Assembly (NCBI RefSeq): GCF_000214415.1
Contig: NC_015562.1
Span: 372,001 to 436,000 of the forward strand
Length of the DNA stretch: 64,000 nt
Direction: 5' to 3'
Origin: Methanotorris igneus Kol 5
Lineage (GTDB): Archaea; AGJL01; Methanococci; Methanococcales; Methanococcaceae
In this document: piece after piece, positions 1 to 12,332 of the stretch
Position numbering within the stretch: the stretch's first letter is position 1
Layout: each line of letters opens with the position of its first letter
The notes under the pieces: model-generated
The model's input: the letters and a program-made list of their open reading frames with translations, nothing else
What the model was told of the DNA's origin: nothing
The model's database searches: none
Position numbers and translations under genes: made by a program

Positions 1-341
1 TAATTGGCTGTTATCCAGAAGAAAAGGAAGTTGAGAAAGTTGTTGAGGCAATTTTAAACAACGATGAGGAAACACTTAAACCATACAGAGTTATTGCAGG
101 AGAACCAATTATAAAGCCATACATGACAGTTGATGAAGTTCTCTTAACTTCAAATAAGGAATTGTGTTTGGGATGTGACACAAGTCCAATAGAAAACACT
201 TACTGCACTGGTTGTGGGACATGTGTTGCAAAATGCCCAGCAGATGCTTTAAACATTGATGAAAAGCCAACAGTCAATATGGATAAGTGTGTTAAGTGTG
301 GAACATGCTTCTTCTCCTGTATAAAAGTTGGGGTGATGTAA
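1..341 (+). CDS. frhG: Coenzyme F420-reducing hydrogenase gamma subunit, C-terminal part
   Basis: The reading frame is open from base 3, so the gene begins before the window; about 112 residues are present. Two ferredoxin-type cysteine clusters are visible near the end (CTGCGTCVAKCP and CVKCGTCFFSC), preceded by another cysteine region (LCLGCDTSP). FrhG is the small, electron-transferring subunit of the hydrogenase that reduces F420 with H2, and a multi-[4Fe-4S] C-terminal half fits it. The stop codon abuts the ATG of frhB, the usual G-B gene order of frhADGB operons. The N-terminal small-subunit domain cannot be seen, so another iron-sulfur protein paired with an FrhB-like protein remains possible. 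Confidence 0.72.
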   Translation, partial: IGCYPEEKEVEKVVEAILNNDEETLKPYRVIAGEPIIKPYMTVDEVLLTSNKELCLGCDTSPIENTYCTGCGTCVAKCPADALNIDEKPTVNMDKCVKCGTCFFSCIKVGVM

Positions 342-1118
342 ATGAATATCCTATCTATAAAATCAAATTATGATGGACAGGATGGAGGTTTTGTGACTGC
401 ATTAACTACCTACTGCTTAAAAGAGGGTATTTTAGATGCTGTTGTGGTTGTTGGGGCAAACAACTGGAAGCCATATCCTTTTATAGCAACAAAACCAGAG
501 GATATTTTGAAGGCATCAAAAAGCAAATACTCAATCTCTCCAAATAACAAACTCCTTGAGTATGCAACAGAAAATTACGACAATGTAGGATTGGTTGGAG
601 TACCATGCCAAATATTGGGAGGAAATAAGTTTGATTTAAAAATGAAGATTGGTTTGTTCTGCACAAAAAACTTTCCTTACGATGCAATAAAAAATATTGT
701 TGATGGTTTGGGTATTCCAATTGACAGAGTAGAAAAAATGGATATTAAAAAAGGAAAATTCATTGTAAAAACATCAGAAATAGAAAATTTGATTAAAAAG
801 AAGGAAATGGTTAAAGAAATTCCAATAAAGGAGATAGAGAAGTTCGCTAATCCTGCATGTAGGTTATGCTGCGATTTCAGTGCAGAATATGCAGATATTT
901 CAGTTGGAAGTGTTGGAAGTGAGGACGGTTGGAATACAGTAATTATTAGAAATAATAACTGCAAGAAGATAATTGATGAAATGCATGAAAAAGGTTTAGT
1001 TGAGATTAAATTGGATGTCGATGTAAATGCAATACAGAAATTAGAAAATATTAAAAAGAGAAATCAGGAAATTAATAAATGCTCAGCATACTATGCAGTA
1101 TGTCCTTACATCTTCTAA
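342..1118 (+). CDS. frhB: Coenzyme F420-reducing hydrogenase beta subunit
   Basis: FrhB carries FAD and one [4Fe-4S] cluster and passes electrons from the hydrogenase to F420. The 258-residue protein has the family's N-terminal GGFVTAL region, the VGVPCQ motif (around residues 86-91), CRLCCDFSAEYADISVGSVGS (around 182-202, cluster cysteines followed by the flavin region) and a DGW segment. It is slightly shorter than typical FrhB (about 280 residues). The ATG immediately follows the frhG stop, so the two are translationally coupled. A T-rich tract follows and the next gene is convergent. Other FrhB-family proteins (FdhB, FpoF) exist, but the frhG neighbour favours FrhB. Confidence 0.8.
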   Translation: MNILSIKSNYDGQDGGFVTALTTYCLKEGILDAVVVVGANNWKPYPFIATKPEDILKASKSKYSISPNNKLLEYATENYDNVGLVGVPCQILGGNKFDLKMKIGLFCTKNFPYDAIKNIVDGLGIPIDRVEKMDIKKGKFIVKTSEIENLIKKKEMVKEIPIKEIEKFANPACRLCCDFSAEYADISVGSVGSEDGWNTVIIRNNNCKKIIDEMHEKGLVEIKLDVDVNAIQKLENIKKRNQEINKCSAYYAVCPYIF

Positions 1119-1127
1119 ATTAAAATT

Positions 1128-1160
1128 CTAAAACTTTTTTTGAATTATTATTTTTTTAAT
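1128..1160. terminator. T-rich terminator region between frhB and hpt
   Basis: The gap between the convergent frhB and hpt genes contains two runs of seven or more T on the plus strand, typical of archaeal intrinsic termination sites. No strong hairpin is needed or seen. Confidence 0.4.
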
Positions 1161-1192
1161 TTTGACAAACAACTAATATTTAAAAGGTTTCA

Positions 1193-1744
1193 TTATAAAA
1201 TTACGACCTTTCCATCCTTAACATCCAATTTAACCAATGTTTTAATTTTGTATCCTGTTTTTTCTTCAACAATTTTCTTTCCTTCCCCTCTTTCGATAAC
1301 ACATACTATATCCTTTATCTCTGCCCCCGCTTTTTTTAATGCATTTATTATTGCAATCATTGTACCTCCAGTTGATATAACATCATCAACTATCAAAACT
1401 CTATCTCCTTTTTCAATTCCATTTAGATAGAGTTGCCCTTTGCTGTATCCTGTTTCTTGATGAACGGGAATTTCCCCTTTTAATTTGTATTCTCTCTTTC
1501 TCATAATTACATAAGGAACGTCAGTATACAAAGACAGTGTTGTTACTAATGGAATCCCCATCGCCTCTGCAGTGACTATTTTATCAATATTTTCAAAATC
1601 GACCTCTTTTATAATCCGTGTGGCAACCTCTCTCAATAATTTTGGGTTTACAATAGGAACACCGTCAGATATTGGGTGGATGAAGTATTCATAGTCACCT
1701 CTTTTCACAGTTGGGCATGATTTTAATGTCTCTTCTAACAACAT
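1193..1744 (-). CDS. hpt: Hypoxanthine/guanine phosphoribosyltransferase (archaeal type)
   Basis: Salvages hypoxanthine or guanine with PRPP to IMP/GMP. The 183-residue protein starts [11 protein letters not shown] like the characterised methanococcal Hpt and has the PRPP-binding motif [13 protein letters not shown] at about residues 116-128. It belongs to the archaeal Hpt group, which looks more like adenine phosphoribosyltransferase than bacterial Hpt, so annotation as apt is a common alternative. An in-frame GTG nine bases upstream (1753) overlaps the ribosome binding site AAGGTGA; the ATG at 1744 sits at the correct five-base spacing and is preferred. Convergent with frhB. Confidence 0.85.
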   Translation of the reverse strand: MLLEETLKSCPTVKRGDYEYFIHPISDGVPIVNPKLLREVATRIIKEVDFENIDKIVTAEAMGIPLVTTLSLYTDVPYVIMRKREYKLKGEIPVHQETGYSKGQLYLNGIEKGDRVLIVDDVISTGGTMIAIINALKKAGAEIKDIVCVIERGEGKKIVEEKTGYKIKTLVKLDVKDGKVVIL

Positions 1745-1753
1745 TTGTCTCAC

Positions 1754-2056
1754 CTTTTTGAGTTGATAAATTATGTATATTAAGTGTTTGCGTTAAGGTA
1801 TGGATAAAGACACATTTAAATTTTTTCTATATTCAAAACTCATATTATCAAGGCAAAAAATAGAACACAAAAAGTGACAAAAATCATTAATTTTTTTAAA
1901 ATTAATAGTTTACAGAACATTCAACATTGATTTTCCAAAAAATCAAAAAAAAATAATTCATAATAAACTAAAAAACTAAAAAATAAAAATTTTTAGCAGG
2001 GAAAAGATACTCCAATTTCAATATGTTGAGTCCCAAATGTACTTTATGATTGTTTA
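1754..2056. other. Intergenic region, repeat remnant only
   Basis: About 300 AT-rich bases between the 5' end of hpt and the 3' end of ogt. At about 1781-1802 the stretch AGTGTTTGCGTTAAGGTAT resembles the terminus of the A-family element at 35588 (AGTTGTTTGCGTTAGGTAT), so it may be a worn element end. No coding or RNA signal was seen. Confidence 0.4.
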
Positions 2057-3229
<1,173 letters not shown>

Positions 3230-3391
3230 GTAAAATAATTTTTATATGCATCTCAAATTCCAATGCATGATTATCAATATTTAATATTTCTATTTTTTGT
3301 TTTTTAAAACCAAAAAATAGCAACCTAATCAAAATTTAATATTTAATTATTTTGGAAATTGAATATATCATAAAAAAATTTGGGGGTATCT

Positions 3392-4243
3392 ATGATAAAT
3401 GCAAAGACAAAACTTATTGGATTGTTGGGGCATCCTGTAGAACATTCCTTTTCACCAATAATGCACAATGCAGCATTTAGGGATAAAAATCTAAATTATG
3501 TTTATTTAGCTTTTGATGTGTTGCCAGAAAATTTAAAGTATGTTATTGATGGAGCTAAAGCGATGGGTATTGTTGGATTTAACGTTACCATTCCCCATAA
3601 AATTGAAATTATGAAGTATCTGGATGAAATAGATGAAAATGCCAAATTAATAGGGGCAGTAAATACCATAAAAATAGAGAATAACAAGGCAGTTGGTTAT
3701 AATACAGATGGTTTAGGAGCAAGAATGGCATTAGAGGAAGAAATTGGAAAAAAAGTTGAAAATAAGAACATTATCATCTACGGGGCTGGAGGGGCTGCAA
3801 GGGCAGTTGCATTTGAACTTGCAAAGAACAACAACATAATAATTGCAAATAGAACCGTAGAAAAGGCAAAAAATCTTGCAGAGGAGATAAGGGAAAAATT
3901 AAACAAAACTGAGGAAGAGGTTAAATATTCAGGATTAGATGCAAATTTGGATGGAATTGACATAATAATAAATGCTACACCAATAGGCATGTATCCAAAT
4001 GTTGACGTTAAGCCGATTGTGAAGGCAGAGCAAATGCACAAAGATATGGTTGTTATGGATTTGATTTATAACCCATTAGAGACCGTTCTTTTAAAGGAAG
4101 CAAAAAAAGCCGGTGCAAAAGCAATAAATGGATTGGGTATGTTGATTTACCAAGGAGCTATTGCATTTGAGATTTGGACAAATGAAAAGCCAAACATTGA
4201 GGTCATGAAAAATGCAATAATAAACCATTTAAATCTAAAATAA
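3392..4243 (+). CDS. aroE: Shikimate dehydrogenase
   Basis: NADP-dependent reduction of 3-dehydroshikimate to shikimate in aromatic amino acid synthesis. Family signatures: GHPVEHSFSPIMHN near the N-terminus (shikimate binding), NVTIPHK (catalytic Lys), the nucleotide-binding GAGGAARA at about residue 130, and NGLGMLIYQGAIAFEIW at the C-terminus. Length 283 is normal. The frame is open to a TTG at 3380, but ATG 3392 follows a G-rich ribosome binding site. aroC lies elsewhere in the window (34.4 kb), so the pathway genes are scattered. Confidence 0.93.
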   Translation: MINAKTKLIGLLGHPVEHSFSPIMHNAAFRDKNLNYVYLAFDVLPENLKYVIDGAKAMGIVGFNVTIPHKIEIMKYLDEIDENAKLIGAVNTIKIENNKAVGYNTDGLGARMALEEEIGKKVENKNIIIYGAGGAARAVAFELAKNNNIIIANRTVEKAKNLAEEIREKLNKTEEEVKYSGLDANLDGIDIIINATPIGMYPNVDVKPIVKAEQMHKDMVVMDLIYNPLETVLLKEAKKAGAKAINGLGMLIYQGAIAFEIWTNEKPNIEVMKNAIINHLNLK

Positions 4244-4407
4244 TCTATATCTTACTTTTTTATTTTCGAAGTATTTTCTAACCTTCATTTTTTATTTTTT
4301 GGTTGGTTATCATTGTTATTTTGGGAGATAACCATACCTATAATTTTTCTTTAGAAATTTTTAAATACTTAAAATTGATATAAATTTATATTAGAGGAGG
4401 AGATGTT

Positions 4408-4764
4408 ATGACTGGTGTTGAAAGATGGGTCTTAAATTACCCAACTAAATGTTACCATTGCCAAAGGCATGCCGACCAGATAATTGAGATATATACCAAT
4501 CAGGCCTTTGTTAAATGTTCTAACTGTGGGGCAACAAGATACTATCTAATAAGGAGAGTTGCTATTGAAGAAGAAAATATTTTAGAACTTGAAAGGAATA
4601 AAAAATCTAAATATGATATTTGGGATCTAAAAAAGGAAGTAACTTGCTACAACTGTAAAAAAGATAGCGTTCAGGATATTTTAGTAACTGAATCAAAACT
4701 TATTGTTAGATGTAGAAATTGTGGTTTTTCAAGATATTATTGGTTCCATATGGTGAGTATTTGA
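4408..4764 (+). CDS. Small protein with two tandem zinc ribbons
   Basis: The 118-residue protein consists of two copies of the same unit: a CxxC pair, about 20 residues, a second CxxC pair and a conserved (T/S)RYYxxxxVxI tail. First unit: CYHC...CSNCGATRYYLIRRVAI (about residues 15-51). Second unit: CYNC...CRNCGFSRYYWFHMVSI (about 80-118). A charged linker (ELERNKKSKYD) joins them. Each unit should bind one zinc. I do not recognise the family; nucleic-acid or protein binding is a guess from the fold. A strong GGAGGAGATG ribosome binding site precedes the ATG. It sits alone upstream of the cdc48 promoter. Confidence 0.75.
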   Translation: MTGVERWVLNYPTKCYHCQRHADQIIEIYTNQAFVKCSNCGATRYYLIRRVAIEEENILELERNKKSKYDIWDLKKEVTCYNCKKDSVQDILVTESKLIVRCRNCGFSRYYWFHMVSI

Positions 4765-4858
4765 ATGGGGAGGGGAGGTGCTAAAATCAAAGTTCATCAT
4801 GTATGTTATGGGGATGTCATTATGAATGTTGTTAGTTGTGTATCAATAATACACAAAA

Positions 4859-4874
4859 CCGAAAAATTTATATA
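4859..4874 (+). promoter_or_regulatory. BRE/TATA promoter of cdc48
   Basis: CCGAAAAA followed directly by TTTATATA is a consensus archaeal BRE plus TATA box. Transcription should start near 4898, giving a leader of about 120 bases before the cdc48 ATG at 5017. Confidence 0.7.
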
Positions 4875-4986
4875 GAACATCAACGGTATATTATAACATC
4901 TTAAAAATTACTGACAAATAATCTGGATATAATTATTAAAGTATTGTATAATATTAAATTAATATCATGATGTAAATAAAGTATAA

Positions 4987-7215
<2,229 letters not shown>

Positions 7216-7384
7216 AAAGTAGAAAATTAGATAAGAATTTAAGAGAAGTAAATAAACAGAAAATTTAACACTACCAATATTCCAAACCTTTTTATCTAAA
7301 ACTATAAAAACTCTTTTTAAATTCTAATTTTATTTTTTATCTATCATTAAATCAATACATTGAAATCTATTAATACAAAAAATG

Positions 7385-7392
7385 TTTATATA
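7385..7392 (+). promoter_or_regulatory. Probable TATA box of the HD protein gene
   Basis: TTTATATA lies 25-32 bases before the ATG at 7417. A normal archaeal start distance would place the transcript 5' end at or just before that ATG, suggesting a leaderless mRNA. No ribosome binding site is visible there. Confidence 0.5.
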
Positions 7393-7416
7393 GTCATTAA
7401 TTATATATTCACATAC

Positions 7417-8808
7417 ATGATTGTTAGCAACAACAAAAAGGTCATTAGGGATCCAATTCACAAGGATATTCCATTAAGCCATGAAGAAATTAAGTTAGTT
7501 GATACTATAGACCTTCAAAGGTTAAGAAATATAAAACAAACGGGATTAACGTATTTGGTATATCCAAGTGCAAATCATACGAGGTTTGAACATTCTCTTG
7601 GCACTATGTATATTGCTGGTGAAATTGCGGAGAAATTAAATGCTGATGTAGAATTAACAAGAATAACTGCGTTATTACATGATATAGGGCATCCTCCATT
7701 TTCTCATACATTAGAAATTTGTGGATACGACCATGAGCAAGTGGCTAAGGCGAAGATTAAAAAAATGGAGTTTGAGAATTATTCTCATAAAGAAATTATT
7801 GATGTGTTAAACAAAAAGGGGCTTGAAGGAAAGATAATTAGTGGGGATGTTGATGCCGATAGGATGGATTATTTGCTGAGGGATAGCTATCATACAGGGG
7901 TTGCTTATGGGCTTATTGATTTGCCGAGGATTATGAGAAGTATCGTAACTTATGAAGAGATGGGAAAATTGAGAATTGGAATTTTGGAGAAAGGAATTCA
8001 TGCCGTCGAATCCCTCTTAATTGCAAGGCATCAAATGTATCCAACCGTTTATATGCACCCAACATCAAGGATTGCAGACACTATGCTAAAAAGGGCCGTA
8101 ATGTATGCGTTGGAGGACAAATTATTTGGCATAAATGATTTAGCATATATGGATGACATTGATTTAATTTACACATTGAGAAATAGCGAGGGAGAGGAGA
8201 ATAAATTAATGAAAATGATTGATGAGAGGAGATTATTCAAAAAAATAATAACATACAAATACACTGACTTAACTCCAAGAGAAAGATGGGTTTTAATATC
8301 GATGGATGAGGAAGATGTGAGAAATCTTGAAAAAGAACTATCAGAGTATTTGGGCACAAGTGTATTCTTAGATATCCCAGATTACCCAAAAATGGAAGAA
8401 CATAGCGTTACAATTATCATAGATGATAAGAGATATAGGTTAGATGAAGTTTCCCCACTTGCAAAAAGTCTAAAACCTTCTGAAATTAGATTGTGGGATG
8501 TTGGTGTTTATGCTCCACCAGATAAGTTAAAGGAGATAAAAGAAAAATTAGAAATATGTAAAAGAGATCTTCTAAAAGAATTCATAAAAGATATCCCTGT
8601 TAAGAGTACTCTGTTGGAGATTATTGAAGAGTATGAGATTATTAAAGGTAGGGGGACATTTTTATCAATAGCAAAAGAGCATGGGATGACAGAGAGTGAG
8701 TTTTTCTCTGAATTGCATAAGTTGGTATTTTGTGGGTTAATAAAGGAGAAAATAGAAAAAATTGGTGGGATTTATAGGTATGATTATAGTCGTTTGCGTT
8801 ACAAATGA
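7417..8808 (+). CDS. HD-domain phosphohydrolase (dGTPase/SAMHD1-like)
   Basis: Metal-dependent phosphohydrolase of the HD superfamily; relatives hydrolyse dNTPs, but the substrate is not shown here. Motifs: an N-terminal HTRFEHSLGT (first His), HDIGHPPFSHTLE (HD pair), and DVDADRMDYLLRDSYHTG with the last metal Asp. The frame is open to 7360 but the TATA box falls at 7385, so ATG 7417 (MIVSNNKKVIRDP, 463 residues) is preferred. The last residues (YDYSRLRYK) and the stop are encoded by the terminal inverted repeat of an A-family element beginning at 8785, so the original C-terminus was probably replaced. Confidence 0.85.
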   Translation: MIVSNNKKVIRDPIHKDIPLSHEEIKLVDTIDLQRLRNIKQTGLTYLVYPSANHTRFEHSLGTMYIAGEIAEKLNADVELTRITALLHDIGHPPFSHTLEICGYDHEQVAKAKIKKMEFENYSHKEIIDVLNKKGLEGKIISGDVDADRMDYLLRDSYHTGVAYGLIDLPRIMRSIVTYEEMGKLRIGILEKGIHAVESLLIARHQMYPTVYMHPTSRIADTMLKRAVMYALEDKLFGINDLAYMDDIDLIYTLRNSEGEENKLMKMIDERRLFKKIITYKYTDLTPRERWVLISMDEEDVRNLEKELSEYLGTSVFLDIPDYPKMEEHSVTIIIDDKRYRLDEVSPLAKSLKPSEIRLWDVGVYAPPDKLKEIKEKLEICKRDLLKEFIKDIPVKSTLLEIIEEYEIIKGRGTFLSIAKEHGMTESEFFSELHKLVFCGLIKEKIEKIGGIYRYDYSRLRYK

Positions 8809-9160
8809 CTACAATCTTCAATGAAATTATAAAGGCATAATTTATTTTGAAATTTTGCATAATAATTTTATGTTCTTTCAAAAATTTGTCGTGGTTGAAT
8901 ATAGTCGTGTGCGGAATAGTTGAATAACCGTAGGTTATTCAACTTCCCTGCAACCGAAGGTTGCAGTGGATTTTTAAACTATACATAACATTAATGAATT
9001 TTTAAATAACTCTTATTCTTCCTTAAAATATACGGCAAAACCTTTTAGGTTTTGCCAAAAAATTAAAATAATACACTTAATCTTAAAAAATTTGCCAAAA
9101 AGTATATTTCAATTTTTAATGCACACGACTATAATGCAAAGAATTCCGCAAACGACTATA
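8785..9160. repeat. A-family TIR element containing a nested B element
   Basis: TATAGTCGTTTGCG (8785-8798) and its inverted partner CGCAAACGACTATA (9147-9160) bound a 376-base element with no coding capacity. A complete B-family element (8900-9133) sits inside it. The A-specific part (8799-8899) resembles, inverted, sequence at 61842-61910. The left end overlaps the last codons of the HD gene; the right end lies 17 bases from the cfbE-like stop. Confidence 0.85.
8900..9133. repeat. B-family TIR element nested in A
   Basis: TATAGTCGTGTGCG (8900-8913) pairs with GCACACGACTATA (9121-9133). It holds three palindromic units: 8919-8943 (GTTGAATAACC arms), 8948-8966 (CTGCAACC/GGTTGCAG) and 9034-9056 (GGCAAAACC/GGTTTTGCC). 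The first two reappear as one composite inside the radical SAM gene at 42986-43034. Confidence 0.85.
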
Positions 9161-9176
9161 CTTTTTAAGAGATAGT

Positions 9177-10406
9177 TTAAGAGATAGCACTCCTGATTAT
9201 AACTAAAACGTTCCCATCTAATTCATCCAAATCTATTTTAGAATAGAATGGATATTTGTCTAAATTTTTTTTCAATTCTTTTCCAATATCTCCAACAAAT
9301 ATAAAGTTTGCATTATATTTTTCTATAACCTTAGCCAATCTTTTAACATCTATTTCCTCGCAGGTTATACCAAAATCACCGCCAATAATAACTACATCTT
9401 TAATGTGGGGTTCTGAAGGATTTTGCTTAACTCCAAAAACCTCTAAAAAATCCTTTATTGCATAATCAATTGCCTTAACATCAAGTCCGGGATTTATATT
9501 CTTGACAATATATCTATTTTTTATTTTTTCTACACTCATCCTACTGTTTATTCTGAAGTTCTTTATTTTTTCAATTATATCCTCAGTATTAATAAAATTC
9601 TCACAAACCTTTATGGCAAAGATTGAATTTTCCACAAGATGCATGCCAAAGACATTTTTATTAAACTCAACAATATAGTCGTCAAATTTATACTTCAACG
9701 GATATTTAGATATTATTTCTTTATTTGTATCTATAACAAACAAATTTTCCAAATTTAATTTTAAACCATATTCTTCTAAAATTTTCATGTTGATGTATTT
9801 TTTATCTGCATTTTTTAGGGTAGATATCTTTGCTATTAGGGCGTTTCTTTTGCCTTTTGCTATTGGGTAGTTCTCAACGATATTTGTAATGACTCCGTAT
9901 CCACATGATGTTATTCCAAGTGAAACCTCAAAGATAAAGTAGTCAATATCGTCAACATTGCACTCTCTAAGGACATTTAATATTGAAGTTGGGGCTATTG
10001 AACCTTTATTGCTGTTGTGTAAAAAAACCTCATAATCATCCTTCAAAATAAAGTTTATCATTTCTGTTGTTGTTGTCTTTCCTTTAACTCCAGTAACTTC
10101 AATAAATTTTTTGTGTATGTTGCCATATTTTTCCTTCACAATTTCTGATACTGCATCATGGAATGAGATAAAATCATCTTCAATAGGACAGTGAATTGGA
10201 GCAATAATCTTATCATAGTTATCAAAGTTGATATTTTCATCCTTTTTTATGATTTTTACTTTCGAAATTATGTCTTTATAGTTTTTTGCAAAATCTTTAT
10301 CTTTTTCCAACTTCCCGTATATATCCCAAACATCAACGCTGTATCCCAATTCAATATATTCTCTTGCTAAATCCAACGCCCCATGATTCACATCTACAAT
10401 AAGCAT
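9177..10406 (-). CDS. cfbE: Mur ligase-family protein, probable coenzyme F430 synthetase
   Basis: ATP-dependent Mur ligase homolog of 409 residues. The P-loop VTGVKGKTTTTEMI lies at about residues 103-116, and the central domain carries the EVSLG segment. The N-terminus (VDVNHGALDLAREYIELGY...DIYGKL) resembles the start of CfbE, which closes the last ring of F430, the nickel cofactor of methyl-coenzyme M reductase. I infer CfbE from this resemblance and the length; pseudomurein-peptide ligases are the main alternative. Solo gene; ATG at 10406 behind AGGGATAAT. It ends 17 bases from the A element. Confidence 0.6.
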   Translation of the reverse strand: MLIVDVNHGALDLAREYIELGYSVDVWDIYGKLEKDKDFAKNYKDIISKVKIIKKDENINFDNYDKIIAPIHCPIEDDFISFHDAVSEIVKEKYGNIHKKFIEVTGVKGKTTTTEMINFILKDDYEVFLHNSNKGSIAPTSILNVLRECNVDDIDYFIFEVSLGITSCGYGVITNIVENYPIAKGKRNALIAKISTLKNADKKYINMKILEEYGLKLNLENLFVIDTNKEIISKYPLKYKFDDYIVEFNKNVFGMHLVENSIFAIKVCENFINTEDIIEKIKNFRINSRMSVEKIKNRYIVKNINPGLDVKAIDYAIKDFLEVFGVKQNPSEPHIKDVVIIGGDFGITCEEIDVKRLAKVIEKYNANFIFVGDIGKELKKNLDKYPFYSKIDLDELDGNVLVIIRSAIS

Positions 10407-10564
10407 ATTATCCCTAAATCTTTAATTGCACAATTTTTATTATTAATTTTAAAATTTATCATAAGTGTTAGGTATAGATAAATATTCAAAAATACAAAGT
10501 TAAAATTTTAGTTAAAATTTTAAGAATAAATCAAAATAATAAAAATATAAAGACAAAATAAGAA

Positions 10565-10963
10565 TTATTTGCCTCCTACAACTCTTGTTATTTTGTATCT
10601 TCCAACAGCTTCGATGTATTCTACTTCAGCACCAGGTTCTAAACCTTCCATATCTTCTGGAATTGGAAGTTCTATTGTTTCGTATGTTTCCAAGTCCATA
10701 ATTTGGACTAAATCCCCCATCAATGCTAAAACTTGACCTTTTCTTTTGTCAATAATTGGAACTTCTACTTTTGATGCTGTAGGTCCTACGTATTCTTTTT
10801 TAATTGGTTCAAAGATACCGATTGCTGTAACTCTTGCCTTTGCTCCTCCGTGTTTTCCTGGTTTTGATACGCTTATATCTACAATTTCACATGGAACTCC
10901 ATCTATCATGATGTACTGCCCCTTTTTCAATGAACCCAAGTTTACTTGCTTTGTTCCTGCCAT
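10565..10963 (-). CDS. eif5a: Translation factor aIF5A (hypusine-type)
   Basis: Helps the ribosome through difficult peptide bonds. The 132-residue protein has the SH3-like N-terminal domain with the modification loop [10 protein letters not shown], where the Lys before HGGA becomes hypusine/deoxyhypusine, and a C-terminal OB fold. Two ATGs lie at 10966 and 10963 behind GGTGAT; the second has better spacing. A strong promoter lies upstream on the minus strand (11083-11096). Confidence 0.95.
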   Translation of the reverse strand: MAGTKQVNLGSLKKGQYIMIDGVPCEIVDISVSKPGKHGGAKARVTAIGIFEPIKKEYVGPTASKVEVPIIDKRKGQVLALMGDLVQIMDLETYETIELPIPEDMEGLEPGAEVEYIEAVGRYKITRVVGGK

Positions 10964-11082
10964 CATATCACCCTTTGTTTAATTTTTAGTAGCTAAACAA
11001 AATTCTTAGAAAAAATTTCATTAAAATTTTACTTGTTTTGATTAATTTTTTACACTTACTAATCCACTAATAAACAAAATTA

Positions 11083-11096
11083 TATATAAAACTTTG
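11083..11096 (-). promoter_or_regulatory. Promoter of the aIF5A gene
   Basis: Read on the minus strand: CCAAAG followed by TTTTATATATA, a BRE plus TATA arrangement about 115 bases upstream of the start codon. Confidence 0.6.
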
Positions 11097-11199
11097 GTTC
11101 GCTTAAGAAAGATACAAAAAAGAATGAAACATAAATAATCAAATTACAATAAAATATAAAAATTTTGCGAATAGGCATATATTAAAATAAGGCAAAAAC

Positions 11200-11470
11200 T
11201 ATAGTCGTGTGCGAAATATATACGGCAAAACTCAGAGTTTTGCCATTATATTTATACGTTAATAAATTTCCAAATAATTGTTATGCATTCATTAAAATTT
11301 AAAATAACACATTAACCCTTAAAAATTTACCAATGCCATATTCCAAATTATACGGCAGAACCTAAAGGTTTTGCCAAAAGATATACGGCAAAATCCCTTG
11401 GATTTTGCCAAAAGACATACGGCAAAACTTTCAGTTTTGCCAAAAAACCCTTCTAACGCATACGACTATA
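11200..11470. repeat. B-family TIR element with four palindromic inserts
   Basis: TATAGTCGTGTGCG (11200-11213) and CGCATACGACTATA (11457-11470) bound 271 non-coding bases. Four mini-palindromes lie inside: 11224-11244, 11354-11375, 11387-11409 and 11421-11441, each GGCAAAA.../...TTTTGCC and mostly preceded by TAC. The last three are nearly tandem. The right terminus reads GACTATAAAA and may act as TATA box for rnhB. Confidence 0.85.
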
Positions 11471-11507
11471 AAATAACTAAAAAATTAATGATGGTTGGTA
11501 TGGTAAA

Positions 11508-12206
11508 ATGGAAGATAAAAAAATTATAATAGGCATAGATGAAGCTGGAAGGGGACCTGTTTTGGGGCCTATGGTGGTTGCAGGTGTTGCAGTTGAAGAA
11601 GATAAAATTAAAGAACTTGAAGATTTGGGTGTAAAGGACAGCAAACAATTAACAAAGAACCAAAGGAAAAAATTATTCCAATTAATAGGGGAGATGGGAA
11701 AAGTAAAGACAATAATAATTGAACCTGAAAAATTAGACGAATTAATGAAAACTAAGAGTTTAAATAAGATTGAGTTAAATGCATTCTCAAAGATAGCAAA
11801 TGGATTTTTAAAAGAAATTGAGGGAAATTTTGAAATATACGTAGATGCATGTAGTAGTAATGCAAAGGCCTTCGCAAACCAGCTAAGGGCTAAGATGATT
11901 GATAAAAGTCCTAAAATAATAGCAGAGCATAAGGCGGATGAAAAATATCCAATTGTCTCAGCTGCATCAATCATTGCAAAAGTTACGAGGGATGAAATAA
12001 TTGAAAGCTATAAGAAAGAATATGGAGAGATCGGTAGTGGCTATCCATCAGATCCAAAAACAATAAATTTCTTAAAGAAATATGTGGAGGAGTTTGGGGA
12101 ACTCCCAAAAATTGCGAGAAAAAGTTGGAAGACAGCAAAGAGAATATTGGAAGAAAATAAAAAAGAAAATAAGAAAGTAAAAACACTCTTAGATTATATA
12201 AAATAA
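11508..12206 (+). CDS. rnhB: Ribonuclease HII
   Basis: Removes ribonucleotides and RNA primers from RNA/DNA hybrids. The signature IGIDEAGRGPVLGPMVVAGV (from about residue 7) holds the first catalytic Asp/Glu; DSKQLTK and the later VDACSSNAK/HKADEKYPIVSAASI segments supply the other active-site positions. The 232-residue length is typical. The ATG lies 38 bases after the end of the B element, whose terminal CTATAAAA could serve as its TATA box. trmI follows after 126 bases. Confidence 0.93.
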   Translation: MEDKKIIIGIDEAGRGPVLGPMVVAGVAVEEDKIKELEDLGVKDSKQLTKNQRKKLFQLIGEMGKVKTIIIEPEKLDELMKTKSLNKIELNAFSKIANGFLKEIEGNFEIYVDACSSNAKAFANQLRAKMIDKSPKIIAEHKADEKYPIVSAASIIAKVTRDEIIESYKKEYGEIGSGYPSDPKTINFLKKYVEEFGELPKIARKSWKTAKRILEENKKENKKVKTLLDYIK

Positions 12207-12332
12207 GTGAGTCATTTTTGATAGACTTTTCTAAGAAAACATTGTAGATTTGGAAGAAAATTTTAAACAATTTTTAAAATTTTTAAGAATATTGTTAGAG
12301 TACTATTTTTAACAATTGAAAGAGAAGGTGAA

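Noticed and set aside
4765-4875. 36-codon frame starting directly after the zinc ribbon gene
   Set aside because: It runs through the cdc48 BRE/TATA and has no ribosome binding site of its own.
11351-11441. CRISPR-like array of three similar units
   Set aside because: Units are palindromes that differ in sequence, with spacers of about 10 bases, and lack uniform repeats; they are the mini-palindrome family.
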